Positions 1 through 6,985 of a stretch of 48,418 bases of DNA are shown in pieces. The first letter of the stretch is position 1; every line of letters begins with the position of its first letter. Made by a program: the position numbers and the translations under genes. Where the stretch lies: contig CALEZT010000123.1 in the NCBI GenBank assembly GCA_937927975.1, positions 1-48,418 of the forward strand, in the 5' to 3' direction. The notes beneath the pieces are model-generated. The model did not search any database and was not told where the DNA came from. It was given only the letters and a program-made list of their open reading frames with translations. This DNA comes from an uncultured Phycisphaerales bacterium. Lineage in GTDB: Bacteria; Planctomycetota; Phycisphaerae; Sedimentisphaerales; Anaerobacaceae.

Positions 1-232
1 AACTGATGCACGTCATGACGCCCACGCCAGATGCTTCACTGCGTTCAGCATGACAAATGCTCATCAGGCCCCACGAAATCTAGTCGCACACCTCCGAGAG
101 CACGCGACTGCGTTTCGCGGGGGAATAGGCTCATTCTGTCATCCTGAGCGACAGCGAAGGATCTGGCTCACGAAGGGAACTGATGCACGTCATGACGCCC
201 ACGCCAGATGCTTCACTGCGTTCAGCATGACA
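1..232. repeat. Direct-repeated dispersed palindromic element (copy 1)
   Basis: A 55-bp exact direct repeat occupies 1-55 and 178-232. Positions 137-163 (a TGTCATCCTGAG-type arm) and 207-232 (a GATGCTTCACTG-type arm) form imperfect inverted arms, giving a hairpin-like element. Related elements lie at 6849-6950, 20142-20246 and 26917-27027. No gene is supported in 1-299. The short frames here, on either strand, are repeat translations and were not annotated. Confidence 0.75.
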
Positions 233-299
233 GAGGCAGCCCGCCGCACCACGAAGTCCAGTCGCACACCCTGGCGAGGCGGGTCCGTCCACTCGACCG

Positions 300-731
300 T
301 CAGAGCATCTCCTCAAGAATCTCGGCAGCGTCCTGGACGAGCCTGGGACAAATGCTGCGAAAGAGACCTTCCTGCGTGGCGCGCTGGGCGCCCTCGGGCG
401 TGCTGATGTCGCAGCCGAGCAGGTCCTTGCAGACCACCGTGTGGTTTCGCTCCTGGAATGCGACGGTGAACTTGCGGAGGGCGTTGTAGACCTCTTCCCG
501 GCCGTCCCGCTGGTCGCAGTTGGGTCCGGCGTACTTGAGGCCCAGGACCATGAAGGCCCCGGTGACCGCCCCGCACGTCTGGGCCAGACGCATCCCGCCG
601 GCGAAGCCCGAGGCCAGTCTCATCCCCTGCTCGACCGGCAGGCCGACCGAAGGCCCGTAGGTGGCCAGGATCGCCTGCGAACACGCCGCTCCGCGACAGA
701 AACACTGCACTGCGTCATCCACTCTGCTCAT
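300..731 (-). CDS. C_GCAxxG_C_C family redox protein
   Basis: The 143-residue product resembles the C_GCAxxG_C_C family of putative redox-active proteins. Near the N-terminus it has a CRGAACSQAIL segment, which is the family's glycine-and-cysteine motif. It then has a GMRLAQTCGAVTGAFMVLG segment and further cysteines (CDQRD, CKDLLGC, SICPRL) in the C-terminal half. The ATG at 731 was chosen because a GGAG motif lies about 7 bases upstream on the minus strand and because the frame further upstream translates repeat DNA. Members of this family are small cytoplasmic proteins thought to use the conserved cysteines for electron transfer or metal binding; no substrate can be inferred. It stands alone between repeat regions, with no operon partner visible. 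Confidence 0.8.
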   Translation of the reverse strand: MSRVDDAVQCFCRGAACSQAILATYGPSVGLPVEQGMRLASGFAGGMRLAQTCGAVTGAFMVLGLKYAGPNCDQRDGREEVYNALRKFTVAFQERNHTVVCKDLLGCDISTPEGAQRATQEGLFRSICPRLVQDAAEILEEML

Positions 732-896
732 GGTCGTCTCCAAACCGCAGCCACACTCCATTCCCGTACTCCCCGTCCATCCTACGCCATCCGGGCCCGC
801 GTGTCCACAGACTCGCGAGTTCTCACAGGAAAAGGAGTCTGTGCAGACTGCATCGCCTGGAACGGCACATTCTTGCCACATTTTTTGGTTTCTTGT

Positions 897-922
897 GCAA
901 CAAACAGCGATCGTCAAGCGTC
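897..922 (+). promoter_or_regulatory. ECF-sigma-like promoter, copy A (orphan)
   Basis: A GCAACA box at 897-902 and a CGTC box at 919-922 are 16 bases apart, which matches ECF sigma promoter spacing (AAC-type -35, CGTC -10). The surrounding 60 bases resemble those at 18105-18170, where the same two boxes recur at the same spacing. No gene follows directly on the plus strand, so it may be a remnant. Confidence 0.35.
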
Positions 923-1077
923 TATAGCAGAGGCATGACTGCCGGTCCGCCGGGGCGGTTCGCAGGCGTCGGAGAACTCCACCGGCCCGCATGATTCCGC
1001 TACTGAGACGCCGGGGTCCCAGGGACTCAGAGACTGGCCCGAGACACCCCTCTTTCCAGGACAAAGGCAAAGATGCA

Positions 1078-1262
1078 CACGAAACGAACCCAATTCGGGA
1101 GACCGTCAAGTGGGGCGAACCTTGCGAAACGAAGCCAATTCCGAGGAACGAATCAAGGAGACCACGGCTGGGCCGGGTCTCCGTCGGAGGCGGGCATGCC
1201 AAACGAACCCAATTCCCCGGCCAAGAGAGAGCCTGGCGCCGGCCGATTGGGTTCGTTTGTAC
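1078..1262. repeat. Cluster of GAAACGAACCCAATTC dispersed repeats
   Basis: Related 16-18 base motifs occur at about 1078-1096, 1126-1142 and 1199-1215 on the plus strand and inverted at about 1241-1258. The same family recurs at 18478-18690. They lie outside genes and probably form paired inverted arms. Confidence 0.6.
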
Positions 1263-1286
1263 AAACGCAGGACAACTGCCCCGTGA

Positions 1287-1321
1287 GTTCCTATCCGTCC
1301 CATCGGTCCCATTCGTCCCAT
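1287..1321. repeat. GTCCCAT microrepeat
   Basis: Three tandem imperfect units of about 10-12 bases (CGTCCCAT, GGTCCCAT, CGTCCCAT) lie here. A larger inverted version of the same microrepeat occurs at 28630-28688. Confidence 0.55.
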
Positions 1322-1342
1322 GCCTCCCTCCGCCCGCACAGA

Positions 1343-1371
1343 TTGACACCTCGGCCGTACAGGACTATGAT
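1343..1371 (+). promoter_or_regulatory. Sigma70-type promoter for tsaD
   Basis: TTGACA at 1343-1348 and TATGAT at 1366-1371 are separated by exactly 17 bases. Transcription should begin near 1378, only a few bases before the tsaD ATG at 1382, so the message would be nearly leaderless. Confidence 0.75.
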
Positions 1372-1381
1372 CGGGCCACCA

Positions 1382-2419
1382 ATGGAACAGAAATCCGTCA
1401 ACATTCTGGGAATTGAAACGAGCTGCGACGAAACCGCGGCGGCTGTCGTCGCCAACGGCCGCGAGGTGCGTTCGTCCGTCGTCGCTTCGCAGACCAAGCT
1501 GCACGAGAAGTACGGCGGGGTCGTGCCGGAGATCGCCTCGCGCGCGCACATCGAGAAGATCTACCCTGTGATCACCGAGGCCCTGGAGCGGGCGGGCGTC
1601 GGCAAAGACGGGATCGACGCAATCGCGGTGGCCAATCAGCCGGGTCTGACCATCGCCCTGGTCGTCGGCGTGACCGCTGCCAAGACGCTGAGCTTCATGT
1701 GGGGCAAGCCCCTCGTCGCGATCAACCATCTGCACGCCCACCTCCAGTCGGCGATGCTCACCGAGGAGTCGCTCGAGCTGCCGGCGGTGGCGCTGATCGT
1801 CTCCGGCGGGCACACGTGCCTCTACGAGGCCAGGTCGCCGCTGGAGCTTCGCCTCCTGGGCACGACCATCGACGACGCGGCAGGCGAAGCCTTCGACAAG
1901 GTCGCCACGATCCTGAAGCTCCCCTACCCCGGCGGGCCGGTCATCGAGCGGATCGGCAAGCAAGGCGATCCCAAGGCGATCGACTTCCCGCGGTCCATGC
2001 TGGAGAAAGGCTCGCTCGATTTCTCGTTCAGCGGCCTCAAGACCGCGGTGCTCTACCACTGTCGGGGCCAGGACATGAACGGGCAGGACAAGGTCGATTC
2101 CATGACCGAGCAGCAGATCGCGGACATCGCGGCGTCGTTCCAGGGCGCGGTGATCGACGTGCTCGTGAAGAAGACCAAGAGGGCAGCCGAGAAGATCGGC
2201 GCCAGGACGATTCTCATGGGCGGCGGCGTCGCCGCCAACGGCACGCTCCGCGAGGCAATGCAGAAGATGGCCGAAAAGAGCAGGCCCCCGCGGCGGCTGC
2301 TGGTGGCGCCGAAGCAGTACTGCACGGACAACGCGGTCATGGTGGCCTCGCTGGCATACTACAAGTACCAGGCGGGGCTGTTCGCGCCGCTGACGCTGGA
2401 GCCAAGTTCGACTGGATGA
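1382..2419 (+). CDS. tsaD: tRNA N6-adenosine threonylcarbamoyltransferase
   Basis: TsaD transfers the threonylcarbamoyl group from TC-AMP to A37 of ANN-decoding tRNAs, acting with TsaB and TsaE in the cytoplasm. The 345-residue product has the normal family length. It begins with ILGIETSCDETAAAV, carries the metal-binding HLHAH segment, and contains VSGGHT, DDAAGEAFDKVA and FSGLKTAV motifs and a C-terminal GGGVAANGTLR segment. An in-frame ATG at 1367 was rejected because it lies inside the predicted -10 box. The ATG at 1382 leaves a leader of about four bases and no Shine-Dalgarno. larB follows after 68 bases. tsaB and tsaE are not in this window. Confidence 0.97.
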   Translation: MEQKSVNILGIETSCDETAAAVVANGREVRSSVVASQTKLHEKYGGVVPEIASRAHIEKIYPVITEALERAGVGKDGIDAIAVANQPGLTIALVVGVTAAKTLSFMWGKPLVAINHLHAHLQSAMLTEESLELPAVALIVSGGHTCLYEARSPLELRLLGTTIDDAAGEAFDKVATILKLPYPGGPVIERIGKQGDPKAIDFPRSMLEKGSLDFSFSGLKTAVLYHCRGQDMNGQDKVDSMTEQQIADIAASFQGAVIDVLVKKTKRAAEKIGARTILMGGGVAANGTLREAMQKMAEKSRPPRRLLVAPKQYCTDNAVMVASLAYYKYQAGLFAPLTLEPSSTG

Positions 2420-2487
2420 AGCACGGATTTCGAGTTTCGGATTTCGGATTTTCTTGAAGTGAGGATTCAGCCATTCAACCGGAACAC

Positions 2488-3240
2488 TTGAGACAACTGT
2501 TGGAGCAGGTCAAGGGCGGCCATGTCGACGTCGATCAGGCCATGGAGCGTCTGCGCAGCCTGCCGTACGAGGACCTGGGATTTGCGAGGGTGGATCACCA
2601 TCGGCAGCTCCGCAAGGGGTTCCCCGAGGTGATCTTCTGCCCCAGCAAGACCACCGAGCAGATCGTCCGCATCTTCGAATCGCTCGCCTCGCGAGGCAAC
2701 AACGTCCTGGCGACGCGAGCCCGGCCGGAGGCGTTCGAGGCCCTCGTCAAGGCCGGCACGTGCCCAGGCGTTGAATATGACGAGTCAGCCCGCACGATCA
2801 CGCTCAGACAGAAGGAGCTCCCCTCGTCCAGGAGCGTGCTGCCGATCGTCACGGCCGGCACCGCGGATCTGCCGGTGGCGATGGAGGCCAAGGTCACCGC
2901 CGAGATCATGGGCCAGCGGACGGAGCTCGTCTGCGACGTGGGCGTGGCCGGCCTGCACCGGCTCCTCGGATCGGTGTCCAGGCTCAATGAAGCCAACGTG
3001 CTGATCGTCGTGGCCGGCATGGAAGGCGCGCTGGCCAGCGTGGTGGGCGGGCTGGTGAGCTGCCCGGTGATCGCGGTCCCGACGAGCGTCGGGTACGGAG
3101 CCAACTTCCAGGGCGTCTCGGCCCTCCTGACTATGCTCAATAGCTGCGCCTCAGGCGTCACTGTGGTCAACATCGACAATGGCTTCGGTGCCGCGGTCAC
3201 CGCCACGATGATCAACCGAAAGATCGATGGAGCCGCGTAG
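2488..3240 (+). CDS. larB: Pyridinium-3,5-biscarboxylic acid mononucleotide synthase
   Basis: LarB carboxylates and hydrolyses nicotinic acid adenine dinucleotide in the first step of nickel-pincer nucleotide cofactor synthesis. The 250-residue product has the PurE-like AIR-carboxylase core in its C-terminal half: TAGTADLPVAMEA, CDVGVAGLHRLLG, VVAGMEGALASVVGGLV and PTSVGYG. The N-terminal GFARVDHHRQLRKGFPEVIFCPSKT segment is also typical. No ATG fits the N-terminus. TTG at 2488 is the best start; the frame stays open to 2458 and an ATT start at 2473 is an alternative. larC and larE are not adjacent, so the rest of the pathway must be elsewhere or absent. Confidence 0.9.
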   Translation: MRQLLEQVKGGHVDVDQAMERLRSLPYEDLGFARVDHHRQLRKGFPEVIFCPSKTTEQIVRIFESLASRGNNVLATRARPEAFEALVKAGTCPGVEYDESARTITLRQKELPSSRSVLPIVTAGTADLPVAMEAKVTAEIMGQRTELVCDVGVAGLHRLLGSVSRLNEANVLIVVAGMEGALASVVGGLVSCPVIAVPTSVGYGANFQGVSALLTMLNSCASGVTVVNIDNGFGAAVTATMINRKIDGAA

Positions 3241-3250
3241 TGCGACAAAT

Positions 3251-3400
3251 GCGAAATCTGAAATACGAAATCCGAAACAAATGCAAATGACCAAAGCTCA
3301 AAGTACCAAACGACTCATCCGGCGGGCAGCAGCAGTTTTCGTCATTTGAATTTGGTGCTTTGGATTTGTTTCGAGTTTCGTGCTTCGAATTTCGAGTTTC
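3251..3400. repeat. Inverted dispersed repeat between larB and nnrD
   Basis: The left arm (about 3251-3311) has repeated CGAAATCCGAAACAAATGCAA-like text. The right arm (about 3340-3400) carries the reverse complement, so the two could fold into a long imperfect hairpin. A shorter related piece lies at 2421-2452 between tsaD and larB. Confidence 0.6.
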
Positions 3401-3411
3401 GGGAGTGGAGA

Positions 3412-4275
3412 ATGAATGCGATCACTGCGATTCCTGAGCTTCCGCCGCGACCTGTCGAGGGTCACAAGGGCACATTTGGCCGGGTCCTGGTGATCGCCGG
3501 AAGCGTGGGAATGACCGGAGCCGCGGCCCTGGCGGGCCGGTCGGCGCTGCGGACGGGCTCGGGACTTGTCCGCGTGGCCACGTCTCGAAGCGCCCTGCCG
3601 ATCGTCGCGGCCATCGAGCCCTGCTACACCACGATTCCTCTGGCGGAAGATGGCGAAGGACGCGTCTCTGCGAAGGCCCTCCACACGATCCTGGACGCGA
3701 TCCAGGACAATGACGTCGTCGCGATCGGACCGGGCATGGGCCAGAGCGACGGCCTGCGGTCGGTTGTCGAGACACTCGTGCAGCAGGAGGGATTGCGGCT
3801 GCTCATCGACGGCGACGGCCTGAACAACCTGAGCCGTCTGCGGGATTGGCCCAGGAAGTGCAGAGCGCAGATCGTCCTGACGCCGCACCCAGGCGAGATG
3901 AAGAGGCTCTGGACGGGGCTCTTCCGGAAAGAAATGCCCAAGGATCGCCAGGAAACCGCCGGACGAATGGCTCGGGAGACAGGGGCCGTCGTCGCCCTCA
4001 AAGGGGCAGGCACCGTCGTCACCGACGGCCGCCACGTCTACGTGAACCGCACAGGCAATCCCGGCATGGCCACCGCCGGATCGGGCGATGTCCTGACCGG
4101 CGTTGCCGCCGCCCTCTGGGGCCAGGGCCTGAGCCGGCTCGACGCGACCGTCCTCGGGGTCTACGTTCATGGTCTGGCCGGCGATATCGCGTCGAACCGC
4201 TTCGGCCCCATCAGTCTCATGGCCACCGACATCCTCGACGCCCTTCCCGAGGCGTTCAAGACAACCGTCTCTTAG
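3412..4275 (+). CDS. nnrD: ADP-dependent NAD(P)H-hydrate dehydratase
   Basis: NnrD repairs hydrated NADH and NADPH by ADP-dependent dehydration. The 287-residue product contains only the carbohydrate-kinase-like dehydratase domain: GTFGRVLVIAGS at the N-terminus, a GPGMGQ segment, DGDGLN, LTPHPGEMKRL, and the nucleotide-binding signature NPGMATAGSGDVLTG, which has Ala where Gly is more common. Many bacteria fuse this domain to the NnrE epimerase; here the epimerase half is missing and no nnrE is nearby. The ATG at 3412 has GGGAG six bases upstream. The gene stands alone behind a repeat hairpin. Confidence 0.92.
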   Translation: MNAITAIPELPPRPVEGHKGTFGRVLVIAGSVGMTGAAALAGRSALRTGSGLVRVATSRSALPIVAAIEPCYTTIPLAEDGEGRVSAKALHTILDAIQDNDVVAIGPGMGQSDGLRSVVETLVQQEGLRLLIDGDGLNNLSRLRDWPRKCRAQIVLTPHPGEMKRLWTGLFRKEMPKDRQETAGRMARETGAVVALKGAGTVVTDGRHVYVNRTGNPGMATAGSGDVLTGVAAALWGQGLSRLDATVLGVYVHGLAGDIASNRFGPISLMATDILDALPEAFKTTVS

Positions 4276-4374
4276 CCTCCGCCTGGGCGGGATGTTCGGT
4301 CTCTTGGTCATGACTCGGCTGGACATCGAGTCAACGGTCTGGCTTGCTATCTCCTTGGCAAGACAAGGATTTAG

Positions 4375-4402
4375 TTGCAGCCCCACATGGACCCGATATA
4401 AT
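4375..4402 (+). promoter_or_regulatory. Sigma70-type promoter for the symporter
   Basis: TTGCAG (4375-4380) and a perfect TATAAT (4397-4402) are 16 bases apart, 55 bases before the symporter start codon. Confidence 0.65.
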
Positions 4403-4456
4403 GCCTCGCCGTGCATTACTCAACGTTTGGAGAGCCCTGCAAGGAAAGGATATGCT

Positions 4457-6364
4457 ATGTCGGCTCTTGACATCGTCGTATTCGTCGCATTTGTGGTCTC
4501 CGTGGTGACCATCGGCCTGGTCAAGAGCCGGAAGGAGAAGACCGGCGAAGACTACTTCCTCGCGGGTCGAGGCCTGTCCTGGTGGCTGATCGGTTTCTCC
4601 CTCATCGCCGCGAACATCTCGACCGAGCAGTTCGTCGGCATGAGCGGCCAGGCCGCCGACTGGCTGGGCATGGCCATCGCCAGCTATGAATGGATGGCGG
4701 CCATCACGCTGATCGTCGTGGCCTTTCTATTCCTGCCGACCTTCCTCAAGAGCGGCATCTACACGATCCCCGAATTCCTGGAGTACCGATACAACGCCTT
4801 CGCGCGGACGATCATGGCGATCTGCACTATGATCATCCTCGTCGGCGTCCCGACCGCCTCCGTCATCTATTCCGGCGCCAAGGTCGTCGGCGTGTACTTC
4901 CAGGGACAGACCATCCTGGGTCTGGACCTTGGCAACATCACCGTCGGCTGCTGGATCATCGGCGTCGCAGCCGCGGTCTACGTTTTCGCGGGCGGACTGA
5001 AGGCCTGCGCCTGGGCCGACCTGATCCAGGGTTCGGCCCTGGTCATCGGAGGCGCGATCGTCATGTTCCTTGCGATGCAGGCCCTGGGCAGCGCCGACCC
5101 GGCCACCCTGGTCTCGACCGCCGCGGATCCCCAGGTCACAGCCGACCAACTCACCAATACCGGCGCCTGGGGGCGGTTCATGGCGCTGAACAAGGCCCCT
5201 CTGCCGGAAGGGAAACTGCACATGGTCCGCCAGCTCTCCGACCCGGCCATCCCGTGGTCGGCGCTGGTCATCGGCCTGTGGATTCCGAATTTCTTTTATT
5301 GGGGCCTCAATCAGTACATCACGCAGCGCACGCTGGGCTCCAAGTCGCTGGCCCAGGGGCAGAAAGGCATCGTCTTTGCCGCGTTCCTGAAGCTCCTGAT
5401 CCCGTTCGTGGTGGTCATCCCCGGCATCCTCGCCTTCAACCTGTTCCACAAAGACCTCCAGGCCGAAGCCGCCCGCAAGAACAGAGACACCTTGGCCGCC
5501 TTCGAACAGAAGCAGCAGATGGTCTTCGAGTTCACGCCCTCCTATGCCCAACTGAACGCGGACATCGCCACCGCCATGGCGGCGCACAACGCGACCATGG
5601 TCCAGGCTCCGCTGGCCGCGCCCGAATCTCTGACCGCAGACGCTCTGGTCGCCAGGAACACCGAGTTCATCGCGGCCGCCAAGACCAAAGGCGTCAAGAT
5701 CTCGCAGAAACTGGTCGGACACGATTTCGACGCGGCCTTCCCCACCCTGGTCCGCAACCTCGTATCCAAGCATCACGGCATCCTCGGCTTCGTTCTGGCG
5801 GCGCTGTTCGGCGCGGTGGTCAGCTCCATCGCGGCCATGCTCAACGCAGCCTCCACCATCTTCACCATGGACATCTTCCGCAAGGTGAAAAAGGACGCCT
5901 CTCAAACCGCCCTGGTCACGTGTGGGCGGATCTGCATCGTGGTCTTCGTGCTCATCGCGATCTCCATCGCACCGAAGCTCGACAGTCCCAAGTTCGGCGG
6001 CATCTTCACCTTCATCCAGGAGTTCCAGGGGTTCATCTCGCCGGGCATTCTGGCCATCTTCCTGTTCGGCCTGTTGATCCACCGCGCCCCTCGTCACGCG
6101 GGAACCGTCGGTCTGATCCTGAACCCGATCCTCTACGGCACGCTGAAGTACGCCGCACCGCAGATCGCGTTCCTCAACCGCATGGCCATCTGCTTCGGCG
6201 TCATCCTGGCCGTCTTGACCGTCATGACGCTGGTCAAGCCGTTGCCCGAGCCGATCGTCCTGCCGATAAATCCCAAAATGGACATGACCACCTCTCGCGG
6301 CGCCAAGCTGGCCGGCGTGGGCGTCGTGATCCTGACGCTGGCGCTCTACGCGATCTTCTGGTGA
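4457..6364 (+). CDS. Sodium/solute symporter (SSS/SGLT family)
   Basis: This 635-residue inner-membrane protein belongs to the sodium:solute symporter family, which couples Na+ entry to uptake of sugars or related solutes. It opens with a membrane helix, then shows the family segments EDYFLAGRGLSWWLIGFSLIAANIS and GIYTIPEFLEYRYN. About thirteen or fourteen hydrophobic helices follow. The ATG at 4457 has AAGGAAAGGA upstream. An unusual hydrophilic stretch of about 95 residues (roughly residues 335-430, nt 5460-5750) separates two helices and is rich in Ala, Glu and Lys. The neighbouring GH28-like gene suggests a sugar substrate, but the sequence does not show which one. Confidence 0.9.
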   Translation: MSALDIVVFVAFVVSVVTIGLVKSRKEKTGEDYFLAGRGLSWWLIGFSLIAANISTEQFVGMSGQAADWLGMAIASYEWMAAITLIVVAFLFLPTFLKSGIYTIPEFLEYRYNAFARTIMAICTMIILVGVPTASVIYSGAKVVGVYFQGQTILGLDLGNITVGCWIIGVAAAVYVFAGGLKACAWADLIQGSALVIGGAIVMFLAMQALGSADPATLVSTAADPQVTADQLTNTGAWGRFMALNKAPLPEGKLHMVRQLSDPAIPWSALVIGLWIPNFFYWGLNQYITQRTLGSKSLAQGQKGIVFAAFLKLLIPFVVVIPGILAFNLFHKDLQAEAARKNRDTLAAFEQKQQMVFEFTPSYAQLNADIATAMAAHNATMVQAPLAAPESLTADALVARNTEFIAAAKTKGVKISQKLVGHDFDAAFPTLVRNLVSKHHGILGFVLAALFGAVVSSIAAMLNAASTIFTMDIFRKVKKDASQTALVTCGRICIVVFVLIAISIAPKLDSPKFGGIFTFIQEFQGFISPGILAIFLFGLLIHRAPRHAGTVGLILNPILYGTLKYAAPQIAFLNRMAICFGVILAVLTVMTLVKPLPEPIVLPINPKMDMTTSRGAKLAGVGVVILTLALYAIFW

Positions 6365-6427
6365 TCGCAGGAAAACATCACGTCGGATCGGTCCATCGAC
6401 CGAAGTAACAAGTGCCACTTCACCAAC

Positions 6428-6460
6428 GGCCCTTCAAGAACATCTGAAGGGCCATTTTTT
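6428..6460 (+). terminator. Rho-independent terminator after the symporter
   Basis: A perfect 9-bp stem (GGCCCTTCA paired with TGAAGGGCC) with an 8-base loop is followed by A and six T residues. It ends the transcript begun at the 4375-4402 promoter. Confidence 0.85.
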
Positions 6461-6490
6461 CTTCAATGATCCATTCCAAGGCTAAGTTCG

Positions 6491-6798
6491 GCCACAGAGG
6501 TCACAGAGGAACACCGAGCGGCCTTCGGCCCCAACCCAAAGAGCAGTAGCCGAAAAAAGCGAAAAAGGGACGAAAGAAGAGGGACCTGCAGAGTCGCCCG
6601 CCTCCTGGTCTTCTTTTTTCGCCTTCTTTCGTTTCTTTCGGCTCACTTCTCCTTCTCTCTTGCGGCTCTCCTTGCCCCGAAGACAAGATGTCGCGACTTT
6701 GCAGTACAGCGCAAGGCGAACGAGTATGATGTCTCACGCGTGAAGTTCGATCTCCAACCGTGCTTCACATTCTCTGTGACCTCTGTGACCTCTGTGGC
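6491..6798. repeat. Nested inverted repeats
   Basis: A 19-bp sequence (GCCACAGAGGTCACAGAGG) at 6491-6509 is repeated exactly in inverted orientation at 6780-6798. Inside lies a second, imperfect inverted pair of purine-rich GAAAAAAGCG-type sequence (about 6548-6580 and 6611-6645). No gene is supported here. Confidence 0.7.
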
Positions 6799-6848
6799 TT
6801 CCCTTCTTGGCTTCTTATACGGATTCGGATTGATGCGTGCGCGGGTCT

Positions 6849-6950
6849 TGTCATCCTGAACGCAGCGCAGCGAAGTGAAGGATCTGGCTCGCGAACGAGA
6901 GAGACCTCTCGTCGTGTGCCCAGGTCCTTCGGCTGTGCCTCAGGACGACA
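6849..6950. repeat. Dispersed palindromic element (copy 2)
   Basis: Arms at about 6849-6883 (GTCATCCTGAACGC...) and 6923-6950 (...CTCAGGACGACA) match the element family at the left edge of the window. It lies just beyond the 3' end of the minus-strand GH28-like gene. Confidence 0.6.
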
Positions 6951-6985
6951 AATCCTCGCCGCGCACGAATCACTCCGAATCCGTA

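Larger units (their letters stand above)
732..1342. other. Gene-free repeat region upstream of tsaD
   Basis: No supported gene lies in these roughly 610 bases. The stretch holds an ECF-like promoter (897-922), four copies of a GAAACGAACCCAATTC-type repeat in both orientations (1078-1262), and a microrepeat built from GTCCCAT units (1287-1321). The long open frames that cross it on both strands translate these repeats. Confidence 0.6.

Noticed and set aside
300..1349. A 349-residue minus-strand frame that includes the C_GCAxxG_C_C protein
   Set aside because: Residues upstream of the ATG at 731 translate intergenic repeats (GAAACGAACCCAATT and GTCCCAT types) and have no family match.
1073..2419. 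Extended tsaD frame starting at 1073 or the ATG at 1367
   Set aside because: The first 100 codons are repeat DNA, and the ATG at 1367 lies inside the -10 box of the promoter.
4727..6418. Long minus-strand frame opposite the symporter
   Set aside because: It is an antisense shadow of a high-GC gene: rich in Arg, Asp and Gly, with no motif, and the plus-strand product is a clear SSS protein.
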